Notes under the pieces: generated by a model
What the model saw: the letters and a program-made list of their open reading frames with translations, nothing else
Told to the model about the DNA's origin: nothing
The model's database searches: none
Source: Pratylenchus scribneri
Lineage: Eukaryota > Nematoda > Chromadorea > Rhabditida > Pratylenchidae
Reading direction: 5' to 3'
DNA: 64,000 bases
NCBI GenBank assembly: GCA_030063045.1
Contig: JAQSEB010000191.1
Span: forward strand, 229,601-293,600
Made by a program: the position numbers and the translations under genes
In this document: in pieces, positions 15,111-25,627 of the stretch
Layout: every line of letters begins with the position of its first letter
How positions within the stretch are numbered: the stretch's first letter is position 1

Positions 15111-15852
15111 GCATGAAATGCATTGAGGGCATCACCGATTTGGGATTCGAACCGAAGGAATGTGATGGCCCGGTGAATACATGCGCGACAATTGAATGTA
15201 TTCATATGTTATTAAAAAAGTGAATTATTATTTTTCAAATATATAGGTGGTGGCATCCATGAGGGGAAAACTATCAAGTTATGTGGTGGGCATTTGCCGC
15301 CTGAGATTGTTGATCTCCCCCCATGCAAAGGCAGTGATGCTTATTGCAAAATTGATGGCATCAGAACTAGTGGTAAGAGTTGCAACATTTGCCGTGGTGA
15401 ACTGTGCAATTCAGGTTTTTTATACTTTTTTTAAAAAAAATAAAATATATTGTAAATATAATTTATTATAATATAATCCTAATATATATTGTAATGAATA
15501 TGATTAATAATTATAAAATTTTAAAAAAAAAGGCGGATCATCCGGAAATGGCGGATCATCCGGGAATGGTGGATCATCCGGAAACGGCGGATCATCCGGG
15601 AATGGCGGATCATCCGGAAACGGCGGATCATCCGGGAATGGCGGATCATCCGAGAATAGCGGATCAACAGGAGCGCAGAATGGATTGAGTGAGTGTAAAT
15701 TAATTACTGTTTATAAATATTAAAATATCTGTTTTTTCCAATGAAATTTTATTAAAATATTCCACTTTATAGCATTCCATCAACCAATTCCATTTTCGTT
15801 GCTCATTGCTTTTGGCACTGTGATGACTGCCATTGGGCATTTTCTGCTCTGA
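15111..15852 (+). CDS. Ly6/three-finger-like GPI-tailed protein with Gly-Ser repeats (5' exon not found)
   Basis: Exons seen: 15111–15197, 15247–15414, 15533–15688, 15773–15852. Exon A begins MKCIEGITDLGFEP; the cysteine domain ends CNICRGELCN, the Ly6-like C-terminal signature; exon C is seven GGSSGN-type hexapeptides; the last exon is a hydrophobic GPI-attachment-like tail (FHQPIPFSLLIAFGT…GHFLL). Phases match its paralogues, which start with a signal-peptide exon. No such exon is visible upstream: the minisatellite occupies that place, so the gene may be 5'-truncated or have a distant first exon. The product would be an extracellular, membrane-tethered small Cys-rich protein. The 3' UTR at 15950–16045 matches the paralogues and ends with AATAAA at ~16030. 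Confidence 0.7.
15533..15662 (+). repeat. 18-bp coding repeat (GGSSGN) in a Ly6-like gene
   Basis: GGCGGATCATCCGGGAAT repeats about seven times, alternating GGAAAC and GGGAAT versions. It stays in frame and encodes a flexible Gly/Ser/Asn stalk between the cysteine domain and the GPI tail; the paralogue at 17564 has a non-repetitive linker in the same exon. Confidence 0.9.
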
Positions 15853-16699
15853 ATCTGAATGAGAAGAATGAAAGAAAGAAGGAATTGGCACGAAAAATTG
15901 TTGCAAAAAGATGATGGCCATAATTTCCAAAATATTAATCAACAAAATGAGTTATGTCTATCGTCTATCCCTTTATCTGTCCTTTTTTATTTTCGGTCTT
16001 TTGGTCTCACTTTCCTTTTTTCAATGTTGAATAAAAAATATTCTTGATGAATACAAATGTTTTTGATAATCTTCATTTAAAATTTTTTGACATCATTTAT
16101 AAAAAATAATTACAAATGTAATTATTGTATGCAAATCGGCTATTATTAAAAATTTTAATTTTTATACATAAACTTAATCTTATTTTAGGGAACCAATTTA
16201 TTTTTATTTAATTAATATTATTATAAAATCGAAATCTTGGACAACATTCAAAATCTGCAGCAATGAATAAGAACATAAAATATTTGCATATTCTTTTGAT
16301 AATATTACTATTTCTGCAACTTCTCATATTTATGAAATAATAATATTTTTCCTTGAATTTGAAAAATTCGTAGTTTCTCATAATTATACTCACGATAACA
16401 ATCAACATCGTAATTTAATTGGATATTTCTAACAAATATTTTTATTTCATCATTTTAGACAAGTCATCAATTTCCGAATTTCTGATCTTTTTTGGGGTAA
16501 ATTGGAATTTTAATATTTAATTGGATGAAAAATATTTCTTCAAATATCCACTGATATTCCGAGCATTTTCTCGAAAATCATTATCCTCTGAAAATTTTTT
16601 AAAAATCTTCAAATCCGAGAAAAAATGGATTTGTTTAGCCCTTCTCCGTTCCCTTGATCTCTTATCCCTCTCCAAAATTTTTCCAACATTTATCAATGT

Positions 16700-16990
16700 C
16701 ATCACTCTTTTGTAAAGATATGAAAATAAAAATTAAAAATAATTTAAATGATATCATTTTTATTATTCCCTTCATTCCAATAAAACCAAATTCATCATCA
16801 AAAATATATAAAAATAAATTTTCGAATTGGAGGATATTCACACCAAAAATATTAATCATCATTTTAAAAAAACGATTCCCAAACATTCATTTTCATTTCA
16901 TTTTACCCATTTTATTTTTTTCAATCCATATATTTTTTTCCAATTTCATTTTTACGATTTATTTCCTTAATATATAAATAAAAATAAATC
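16700..16990 (+). promoter_or_regulatory. duplicated 5' block upstream of Ly6-like gene 2
   Basis: Shared words (GATATCATTTTTATTATT, CCAAATTCATCATC, GAGGATATTC.CACC, TTTTACGATTT) also occur in the blocks at 46680–47460, 48050–48310, 50830–51200 and 53400–53760, each upstream of a Ly6-like exon 1. It is either a co-duplicated promoter region or simply an old duplication footprint. The rest of 16.05–17.26 kb holds no gene I can support. Confidence 0.55.
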
Positions 16991-17261
16991 CTATAATTCC
17001 ATAATCCCATAATCAGGTTTTAAGCTTAAATTTAGGAATTCATTCATAGAAAAATTATTTTATTAAATAATCCGAAATTTTCATACACTGTCACACTAAA
17101 AAATTGAACAGATTTTTGAAACCAAATTTTATTTAGAAATTCAATTATTTCCATAATAGGCATATATCTTTGTCCTTAAATTGTATCTATTAAGTTGTTT
17201 TCTCCTTTATTTCTATTGATCTGATGAGTCTATGATTTGTGCCAATAAATAGAGTAGGACA

Positions 17262-17412
17262 GAGTCGGTTTCGGTTTGAGAAAATCGATGAATTTTCAAA
17301 CTGAAAAATTTACTCAAAATAACTGAAAATAGGAGAAACCGAAAGCGAAAACCGACGTTTTTTTTCAAAAACCGGGTTTTCAATCGTCTAAAAACCGACT
17401 CTGTCCTACTCT
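17262..17412. repeat. 150-bp MITE-like inverted repeat
   Basis: AGAGTAGGACAGAGTCGGTT at the left is mirrored by AACCGACTCTGTCCTACTCT at the right, with GGTTTCGGTTT/AAACCGAAA words inside. A diverged larger relative sits at 61036–61444. Confidence 0.85.
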
Positions 17413-17563
17413 AGCAATACCATAAACACGAATGAATTATATCCATATTTTGTTCCTAAATAATAACTAAATATGAAAATACTACATTTAGAAAAGTTTT
17501 TCAACTCTCAAAAATCTTATTTTCTTACCAAATATCTTCAATCCAAATTTAACATCGTCCAAA

Positions 17564-18502
17564 ATGTGCATTAACGGAAAATCTGCTGTTATTGCCATCT
17601 GCCTTATGGCTGTATCTTTGTTCGGCATTGCTGAAGGTTATTTAACTTTTATTATTGTTTATAGAATTTTTAATTAATCCATTAATATCATAGGTATCAA
17701 ATGCTTTGATGGCGTCGCCAAAACTGGCAGTGGAACCGATGCATACCAAATGCTGGAATGCGAAGGCGTGCAAAATGCATGCTTCAATCTGGATTGTATT
17801 TTTTATTAATTAATTTTAAAAGTGAATAAATATTTATTTATTAGGTACCGGTGCACTTGCGGGATCCACTGAGAAAGGGTGCAATTCAGATGCAATCTTT
17901 GCGAATGACATATGTGAGCCGGCATTTAGTACATGCCATGGTAATAATGGCTTAACAAGTGGTGTGAAAGCTTGCAGTTTCTGCAAAGGCGATTTGTGCA
18001 ATTCGGGTTTGCTTACTTATTTATTTTAAATTAAAAAAATAATTTACGTAAATTTAACTGAAAAGCCAAAAAAATTTTTTCATTGAAATAATTGTTTTTT
18101 TTATGAATTTGGGGCAATTATTTATCTGATATTTATTTTTTTTATATACTTTTACAATCTCAATTAATAAAAGATTCATTTATAGGCAATGTTGTCACTG
18201 ATGAAACTAAGGACGGATCGAACAAAGGTGGACCGCCGGACAATAAAAAGATGAGCGAAGCGGAAAATGGATTCAGTGAGTCAATTTAATATTATTTGTA
18301 TAAAATATTTGCTGAGAAATTTTTTGTATTATTTTATATTTTAATTTAGACTAATTTATTTTTTTGGAATCACTTAAATAATTAAAAAATATTTCAAAAT
18401 AAAATATGTTCATCCTTTTTAGCATTCCATCATCCAATTGCATTTTCGTTGCTCTTCGCCATTGGCGCTATGATTGCTGCCGTTGGGCATTTCTTGGTCT
18501 GA
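17564..18502 (+). CDS. Ly6/three-finger-like GPI-tailed protein, gene 2
   Basis: Five exons: 17564–17636, 17694–17795, 17845–18006, 18186–18275, 18423–18502 (168 aa). Exon 1 is a signal peptide (MCINGKSAVIAICLMAVSL). The mature domain runs from IKCFDGVAKTG to the Ly6-like ending KACSFCKGDLCN, with about ten Cys, consistent with a disulfide-rich three-finger fold. A polar linker (exon 4) and a hydrophobic tail (FHHPIAFSLLFAIGAM…GHFLV) suggest GPI anchoring at the cell surface. Shares exon phases, leader and 3' UTR with the genes at 15111, 48651 and 51474. Function unknown. Confidence 0.8.
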
Positions 18503-18587
18503 TGAAGAAGAAATGAAGAAGGAATTGGCCAAAAAATTGTTGAAAAGATTATGGCCATAATTCCAAAATGTTAATCAACTAAATGTG

Positions 18588-18685
18588 TTAAAGTCTATCC
18601 CTTTTTTCTGTCCTTCTTTTTTTTCGGTTACTTTTTGGGTTCACTTTCATCTTTCCAATGTCGAATAAAAATGTTAAAATTAAAC
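18588..18685 (+). promoter_or_regulatory. conserved Ly6-family 3' UTR element
   Basis: GTTAAAGTCTATCCCTTTT…CTGTCCTTC…TTTTCGGTTA…TTTCCAATGTCGAATAAA. The same order and spacing occurs after the genes at 15111 (15950–16045), 48651 (49335–49440) and 51474 (52194–52290), and in truncated form at 55826–55880. It includes the AATAAA signal. Conservation across paralogues with divergent mature domains suggests function in mRNA processing, stability or translation, or very recent duplication of this part. Confidence 0.65.
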
Positions 18686-18827
18686 TATTTGACAAATTGA
18701 TTAATATGATGCAAATTAGCATATTCAACGTATTTTTATTTGATTATAACAAAAGATTTATAAATTAAAACTCCTTTTTATTTAGTATATTTTCATACAT
18801 CCTAAAGTTCCTACCTTGATCATCAAA

Positions 18828-19294
18828 ATGTCTTCTTCTCTCTTCATTATATTTATGGCTTTCTTTTTTATAGGCTCTGCTGTTTCTGTTGGTAAATTTG
18901 AAAATTTTGTGATAATTTTCATAATTGCTTAAATTTTTTTTCAGATGGTCGGGAAATATGTGAACTCATTACTCGCTCGACTGGAAGTTACGGCGGAAAA
19001 CCTTTTTATCAGAATAATGGAAAATTTATGTGCACTTTGGGAAGCGACTGCATCAATGTTGATTGTAACTTCACGGTGGGAGATGAAAAAGTGCAAGGTA
19101 ATCTTAAATAATAAATAAATAAATTATGCCGAATAATCCTATCATTTTAATTTTTAATATAATAATAAGAGAAATTTGTAAAATAAATTTTTAATTATTT
19201 GATTTTATCTTCAGTGACTACCAAAGCTTGCAGCAATTGCGATATGTTCCTTAAAATTTTCGAAAAGCAGTTATCTAATCAAATGCCTGCATAA
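18828..19294 (+). CDS. small secreted cysteine-rich protein, Ly6-like without GPI tail
   Basis: Three exons: 18828–18891, 18945–19097, 19215–19294 (98 aa). Signal peptide MSSSLFIIFMAFFFIGSAVS, then Cys residues in EICELITRS, FMCTLGSDCINVDCNF and TKACSNCDMF. The spacing recalls the Ly6-like neighbours (DC at the end of exon 2, KACSxC near the end), but the final CN and the hydrophobic tail are missing, so it should be released rather than anchored. A diverged or truncated relative is the simplest reading. Confidence 0.65.
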
Positions 19295-19689
19295 TATGGC
19301 TCCTTGAGATTGAATACTGATGAGGATTGCAAATGCAATAAACATAGTTTGGAATATTTATAAATTTATAAATAAATTTAAAAAATATTTAAAGAAAATT
19401 TATATATATGAACTTATTTTACTTTTTGAAAAGACATTATTTTGATTCAAGAAAAATTGCTTTAAAAGATTAATTCTAATTTATTTACACAGATAGCGCT
19501 TTTGGCCATGCTCATTTTCCTTATGCCTTTTGCATGGTTGTTATTGTGGACTTTTCTTTTAGCCATAAGCCATAATCCAACTTATTATTTCATTATTATC
19601 CACAAACCATAAATAAATTTCTATTCATATTATTCATTAAGAATAATTCTTCAATTTTCCAACTAATCTTCTAAATATTTCCAAATTGA

Positions 19690-19830
19690 ATGGCAATCAA
19701 CTATGGCTGTTTAGCCGGAAATGCACATTTTTCCAAATCAAATATCATTAAAAATGTGATTTCCGGCAAATCTGCCATCATTTCCTTCTGTCATCTGACA
19801 ACATTAATCGGCATTGTTGTGGGTAATTTT
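19690..19830 (+). pseudogene. decayed signal-peptide exon of a Ly6-like gene
   Basis: The frame around 19750–19822 reads SGKSAIISFC…TTLIGIVVG, resembling the exon 1 product of gene 2 (NGKSAVIAIC…). The original ATGTGC start is now ATGTGA, with one base lost, and no exons 2–5 follow, so this is a relic. The preceding leader-like words (ATCTTCTAAATATTTCC) match Ly6 5' leaders. Confidence 0.65.
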
Positions 19831-19884
19831 GCAATTTTTTTCACCTCGGATACTTCCCTTTCAGCTCTCCTTGATCGATTGTAA

Positions 19885-20512
19885 GGAAAACACAAAACAT
19901 TATAAAAAAAATCTAATAGAAGAAAATAGGCAAATTTAGAAAGCCAGTCTAGCTTGCTTCGATTAACTATGGGCTAACAAGGCAATTGCATTTCATAATA
20001 GGCTTGTATAATAGTTGAATTAAAAATTATTATTTTATATTGTTCAGAATAGAATCACACTTTTGTTCTTTTTATTTAATACCGTATGTGATGCCAATAC
20101 CCGAATATTATACTTTAAAGATCAATTAATCTTTAAAATTTTCTTAATTTGAATGAAGGGTTTAATAAAATTTTAACCGGTTTTTAATGGTAAAATTGTA
20201 TAATTTAAAATTTAGTTTTTTTAATGGATCGAACAATTTTAATGCATTTATAATCGTAAAAAAATTGTATAAATAAAAATTAAATTTTTTAAAAGCAGAA
20301 AATTTTAATGGATTTTCAATCTTAAAAAAATTTATAAATTAAAAATTCAATTTTTAATGCACATTAAAATCATTTTTTATTTTAATTCATTTTAAAAATG
20401 CTCCATTTGATATATTTTCTCATTTTTTTACTTTTAAAAATTCTAAATTTTCATTCCTTTAATATTTTAGATATATAGAATTTATCTAAAACAAAAATTT
20501 TATCCACCAAAA
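19885..20512. other. AT-rich intergenic gap
   Basis: Runs of A and T with repeated AATTTTAATGG words; no exon, hairpin or repeat family that I can support. Confidence 0.6.
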
Positions 20513-21616
20513 ATGTTATTCCAATTTCTGTTTTGGCTGATGGTGTTATTCATGTCCATGCCAATTGTTGCTGAAGGTCATCCAGCAAATACGGAGAAAT
20601 TTGAAATGATTTCCACCAAAGTTGCGGAAGGGAAAGATTATTTTGGAGAAAATCAATCGCGAATTGGACGTAAGAAGAATAAAAGATTAAAAGAAAATAA
20701 TTTTTATTATATTCAGCCCAAAAAAAAAGCAGTTTCGCAAATGTTTGGAATGATGGCCTGCAGACTTCCTTGGAGTTGGGGAATTTCTACTATTTTTGGT
20801 GTTTCCCTCGTCAACTATGGATGTTGGTGTGGATCGGGAGGAAAGGGCGATCCAATGGACGGCATTGACGCATGCTGCAAGCGACATGACGAATGCTATG
20901 ATGAATTTACACGAGAATGTGGAGGCGGCGAACCAAAAGTAGCATATGGTTTGCACTATTTTATGCTCGGATGCTCTTGCGCACCTGAATGGATGAATAG
21001 CCGGTGCTCACATAAACTCTGCCAATGCGACACAAATTTTGTTGCTTGCCTCAGTGGACAATCTCCTCCAAAAAGTTTCACAAAGCCATGCACGAATGAT
21101 GGAGGAAGCCAAAGTGGAGGTCTTCACATTTGTCTTACCAAGGATGGACCAAAAATCTGTCCAGACGATGGAGGAAGCCAAAGTGCAGGTCTTAACATTT
21201 GTCTTACCAAGGATGGACCAAAAATCTGTCCAGACGATGGAGGAAGCCAAAGTGCAGGTCTTAACATTTGTCTTACCAAGGATGGACCAAAAATCTGTCC
21301 AGATGATGGAGGAAGCCAAAGTGCAAGTCTGAACGTTTGTGCTACAAAGGATGGAGGAGCAACAATCTGTCCAGACGATGGAGGAAGCCAAAGTGCAGGT
21401 CTTAACATTTGTCTTACCAAGGATGGACCAAAAATCTGTCCAGACGATGGAGGAAGCCAAAGTGCAGGTCTTAACATTTGTCTTACCAAGGATGGACCAA
21501 AAATCTGTCCAGACGATGGAGGAAGCCAAAGTGCAAGTCTGAACGTTTGTGCTACAAAGGATGGAGGAGCAACAATCTGCCCAGACGATGGAGGAAGCGC
21601 AGCAGGCATTGAATGA
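20513..21616 (+). CDS. secreted phospholipase A2 with C-terminal cysteine repeats
   Basis: Single-exon model of 367 aa. Residues 1–~22 form a signal peptide (MLFQFLFWLMVLFM). The PLA2 domain (~80–190) has the calcium loop YGCWCGSGGKGDP, the catalytic block DACCKRHDECYDE with the His–Asp dyad, and a downstream CQCDTNFVACL supplying the second Asp. It should hydrolyse the sn-2 ester of phospholipids outside the cell, with Ca2+. The tail (~197–365) is seven repeats of 23–24 residues (type A ends TKDGPKICPDD, type B TKDGGATICPDD) in the order AAABAAB, each with two Cys, which is not part of the usual PLA2. A stretch at ~20669–20715 looks like a 47-bp intron (GTAAG…TTCAG), but removing it would break the PLA2 frame, so I kept it as coding. 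Confidence 0.9.
   Translation: MLFQFLFWLMVLFMSMPIVAEGHPANTEKFEMISTKVAEGKDYFGENQSRIGRKKNKRLKENNFYYIQPKKKAVSQMFGMMACRLPWSWGISTIFGVSLVNYGCWCGSGGKGDPMDGIDACCKRHDECYDEFTRECGGGEPKVAYGLHYFMLGCSCAPEWMNSRCSHKLCQCDTNFVACLSGQSPPKSFTKPCTNDGGSQSGGLHICLTKDGPKICPDDGGSQSAGLNICLTKDGPKICPDDGGSQSAGLNICLTKDGPKICPDDGGSQSASLNVCATKDGGATICPDDGGSQSAGLNICLTKDGPKICPDDGGSQSAGLNICLTKDGPKICPDDGGSQSASLNVCATKDGGATICPDDGGSAAGIE
21101..21600 (+). repeat. 69/72-bp coding minisatellite in the PLA2 gene
   Basis: Seven near-identical units beginning GGAGGAAGCCAAAGTG. The A-A-B block is present twice, suggesting a three-unit duplication. It stays in the PLA2 reading frame throughout, which argues that the tail is translated. Confidence 0.95.
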
Positions 21617-22162
21617 ATTGGGGTCTAATAATTCTGTCAGTTAATAACAGACAATACCATTTTGAATTGCATGTTTTTAATTGTTCAATTTGATAAAAAT
21701 TTTAATGTTGGTTGCAAGAGATGAATAAAAAAATGTTATTTAAAAATTCTGACTGTTGCAGGTGTTCATGCCGATTAACAAGTATTAATAACCCTTATTT
21801 TTCAAATGCAAATAACGATGATGTTAAATTTGTCAAAAATTGTAAATGAAGAAAACAGAATAAATAAGACCAATATAATTATATTAATGGTTTAAAATTC
21901 AGTCCCATATTCCCAAACGACCCATTAGATTGAGCTTTGGTCAAGATCAAGATGCAATAAAATATTAAATTGTTTTAATTATTTTTTGTTTTGCATTAAA
22001 AAATTTATTGAGAATTGGAATCTAAGCCAAATAATTATGAAATGAGGCATCTTGATGAACATTTATATTTGTTTGAATGACCCAGATTTAGCCAAATTAT
22101 TCTTTCAATCATTTTAAATAATTTATTTATTTGACAAATTCAATACATTTTTGACTATTTCA
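21617..22162. other. intergenic gap between PLA2 and the hAT element
   Basis: PLA2 3' UTR with AATAAA near 21724, then AT-rich sequence with no supportable gene. The left flank of the transposon ends …CTATTTCA. Confidence 0.6.
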
Positions 22163-25111
22163 TAGGGTTAATTACCCGTTGACGGGTAGGGTAGTCGGGT
22201 AGGGTACCCGTAAGGATTTTGGGCAAATTACCCTACCCGTTACCCGGACCCCAATTACCCGCATTACCCATTACCCGCACCTTGACTACCCGACTACCCG
22301 CCTACCCGTAACCTTTTTTAAAGCCACCATTTAGGGAATAAAAATTATATTTTTTTTATGGGAATTCTGATATACATTTCAAATTTTGCGTGGCATTTTG
22401 TTTTTATTTCTTTTTTTTGCACATCATTTATCTTATAAAATCATCATCAGTCTCGAACTCCAATATTCAATCTCCAAATTTCTTTATTAAATATAATATT
22501 TAAGCAATTCATTATCCACTTGATCATTTAGAAATTAAATAAAAAAATCTAGAAAATAATGTCTAAAAGTAAAGTGTGGACATATTTCGAAGAAATAGCA
22601 GATTCTTTCGATGTTATCTGCAAATTATGTCAACAAAGATTGAAGAGATCAGCATCAGATCAGGGCACGAAATCAATGTGGAATCATTTGAAATATAAGC
22701 ATAAAGAACAATACAAATTGCTGAAACCAGATGAAGAAGGAAAACAAAAAAATGAGGTTAAATAGATAGAAACTTAAAGAAATAAAAATAATATTGATTA
22801 ATTTAGAGTTTGGATCCATTTATTATCAAGAAAAATGAAGAGCGAATGAAAGCAGAAGAATCGCTTAGTCGGATTATGATAAGACGAAATTGTGCTTTCT
22901 CTTTTTTCAATGATGAGGATTTACAAATGCTTTACAGCAAGGCTTACCCAAATTTAAAGGTTTTATTTAAATATTTTATTATCATTATAAATTTTATATA
23001 CAGCCTCATAATGGTGATTATTATGCCAAAATTGTTGTGCCGAGAATGGCCAAGAATATCCAAGAAAAGATTAAATCACAAATTGGGGAATGTTATTATG
23101 CAATTACTAGTGATGGATGGAGCGATCCATCAACGACTCCTTCCTTTCAAAGGTTTATTAAAATAAATTAAAATTGAATTATTTTAAAATTTTAGCGTAA
23201 CAATTCATTGTTGCAACAAAGATTTCAAACGAATGGATTTTGTTTTGGCGGCCTCGCCAATGGAAGACAAGCATACGGCCGAAAATATTGCGAACAAGAT
23301 TGAAGAAAATTTGGCAGAAAATGGTTTTAAACTTGAGAAATTAGCCTGCCTTGTACGCGACAATGCCGCCAATATGGCCAAAAGTGCAAAGTTGTTGGAA
23401 ATTGAAAGGTTTTTTTAAAAAATAAATTAAAAATTAAATTTTTAAGTTTTCAATGCGTTAATCATTTTCTGCACCTGGTTGTTTGCGATTTGCTAAAGGA
23501 TCCAAGACTGGATGAATTATTAAAGAAAATCCGACATTGGGTCAAAGAATGCCGAACAAAAAATGGCAATGCAATCTTTTCACAAAAGCAAGAAAAGCTC
23601 GGATTCAAAGTTACAAAACTTACATTGGTAAGGAATTATAAATAATTGTTTAAAATATTTTCAAAAAACAGTCAGTTCCTACGCGATGGAACTCGACTTT
23701 TGCCATGATGAACACTTTTTGGAAGCAAAGGAAAGTTATTTTGGCACTTGAATTTGATCGGCAACAAGAAGAGTGGCCACCACGAGCCAAAAAGCAAAAA
23801 ATTGAGCAATTGTCAGCGGATTTGCCAAAAATTTCTGGGGCTGATTTTACTTTCATGGCGCATATTTGCTCCATTTTGCAAATATTCGATGATGAGACCA
23901 AAAAGGTAAAAAAATTTCTACAATGCTTCAATAAATATATTTTAAAGTTTTCAAATGAAATCTCCACTGCGTCTACAATAATTCCAACATTGAAGAAAAT
24001 CAGGGATTTTCTGGTCGCATTGAGACCAGATCCATCTGTTCAATTCATTGCTGAATCTTTGACCAAATCAATCAATGATCGTGTGTCATGTTTGGCCAAA
24101 AATGACATTTTGCACATGGCGACATTGCTTGACCCCCGGTGGGCTTATGATGAAACAATTTGGGCCAAAAGAAATTGGATGACCATTGAAAACCAATTGA
24201 AGGAATTTGCAAAACAAATTGGTTAATTTTATATTTATTTAAAAATTTATAAATTTTTTTAGCTCTCAGAAATTGATGAATCAAATATTGAATTGAGTGA
24301 AAAAATGCCCGAACATTCTGAAAATTCAAATCCAGAAATGAATTTCGAAGAAACAATTTCAAGCGATGAAAGTCTACAGCATTGTACATATCTTTTAATT
24401 TAAAAATAAATCGATTTTTTAGACGACATCTATGCTGATCCAAAATCGCCAATTTCAAATCCAACAGCAATATCCGGCGAATTAGATGCAGAATTGGATT
24501 CCAAAATAAAGTCGCAACTTGCGATTTATGCATCGATCAAAAGGCCGCCCAAGGATGACAATATTTTTGATTGGTGGCGACAACATTCGCCCAAATTCCC
24601 CGAACTTGGAGAGCTGGCACAGATATTTTTGTCAATTCCTGCAACATCGATTGCATCCGAGAGGCTTTTCTCCAAAACCGGCTTGCTTTATGCAAACACT
24701 CTAAGAAATCGGTACAATTATTTTTATAATTTTTAAAAATTTTATTTTATTAAGACTTTCGGGAAAAATGGCTGAGAAAATTCTGATCATAAAAGCACAT
24801 TTGAAAAAGAAATTGAAGCTGGGTCCTTCAACTGAACCAGAAGAATCAGATTTGAGTGAAGAAGAATTTGAAGATGAAGAAGATTAAGAAGAATAAAAAT
24901 GAATGATTTATTTTTTATTATGATACTTATTTTGGCCAATTTTAAAAATTTTATTAAACGAATTTCAAAAAATGTCTTAACAAGGAACGGGTAGGGTAGT
25001 ACCCGCGGGTATTTTTCGAATTTGGCCTACCCTACCCATTACCCGGACCCCAATTACCCGTATTACCCGTTACCCGCTTTTTCATTACCCGCCCCCGGGT
25101 AATTAACCCTA
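22163..25111 (+). mobile_element. hAT-family DNA transposon, copy 1 (autonomous-looking)
   Basis: Terminal inverted repeats start TAGGGTTAATTACCCG and are followed by clusters of ACCCG/CGGGT words on both ends (subterminal repeats, likely transposase sites). The TAGGG tip fits the hAT end rule. It contains one nine-exon transposase gene. The 8 bases after the right end are TAAAAGAG; the 8 before the left end are CTATTTCA, so the copy lacks a matching target-site duplication. A near-identical inverted copy is at 57168–60120 (differences seen: one 5-bp and one or two 1-bp indels and at least one substitution). Confidence 0.95.
22559..24887 (+). CDS. hAT transposase with BED zinc finger, copy 1
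   Basis: Exons: 22559–22756, 22807–22959, 23004–23152, 23196–23408, 23447–23627, 23672–24221, 24270–24383, 24423–24711, 24755–24887 (659 aa, open throughout). The N-terminal ~60 residues are a BED finger (CKLCQQRL … HLKYKHKE). The catalytic region has TSDGWSDPS and DNAANM blocks typical of hAT proteins, and the C-terminus has the dimerisation block IFDWWRQHSPKFPEL…ATSIASERLFSKTG. The tail is acidic. It acts in the nucleus, binding element ends and cutting DNA. All splice sites keep phase, so it may still be functional. Confidence 0.93.
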
Positions 25112-25321
25112 TAAAAGAGTCAAAGAGGAAAAATTCATTCCCTCAAAGTCCCAGTCACCATTATCGATGCCTTCATTGAATGGCCAAATATGTATAACGA
25201 ATGAGCCCAAATCCTGTTTTTGTTGACATTGGAAGAGCTGGTCCACAACCGTTGAAAGGTGCTATGTCGATTCCACAATAGTACAAATATGGCACCTTCA
25301 CAAAAAGAAAAATATAAATTT

Positions 25322-25600
25322 TTGACTTCTAATAAATCAGCAATAGGTTTTAGACCATACAAACCTAACCATTTTGTAGATCTCATCGAGACGCATCGAA
25401 TGGTATATAAAATGTCTGGTTTTGTTCTAAAATTAAAAAGTTTAAATCAGAAACATAAAAATATGGTTTAAACGGTTTAACTCTTAAATTTTTGGCCTAA
25501 AACTGACAAATTATATACCATTCGATTCATCTCGATGAGATCTATAAAATAATGTAAGGTTTGTAGGGTCTAAGACCGATTTCTGATTTATTAGAAGTCG
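25322..25600. repeat. MITE-like palindrome, best copy of a dispersed family
   Basis: GACTTCTAATAAATCAG (25324) mirrors CTGATTTATTAGAAGTC (25583–25599). The inner arms share GGTTTTAGACCATACAAACC/GGTTTGTAGGGTCTAAGACC and AGATCTCATCGAGACGCATC/TCATCTCGATGAGATCT. A diverged full copy is at 62918–63198, and the inner core recurs at about ten other places in the window. Confidence 0.85.
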
Positions 25601-25627
25601 AAATCGCCCACATTTGCACCGCCCTTT

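Noticed and set aside
15138..15152. Perfect pol III B-box word (GGTTCGAATCC on the minus strand), suggesting a tRNA
   Set aside because: It lies inside a Ly6-like coding exon (residues LGFEP), there is no A box at tRNA spacing and no cloverleaf arms.
20669..20715. Possible 47-bp intron in PLA2 (GTAAG to TTCAG)
   Set aside because: Removing 47 bp shifts the frame and destroys the PLA2 domain; the unspliced frame is open and correct.
21008..21609. Long open frames on the minus strand and in other frames across the PLA2 repeats
   Set aside because: They are shadows of a 69/72-bp repeat that is clearly coding in the PLA2 frame.
24072..24533. Open frame antisense to the hAT transposase (and its twin at 57746–58207)
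   Set aside because: It overlaps well-supported transposase exons and introns and has no recognisable domain.
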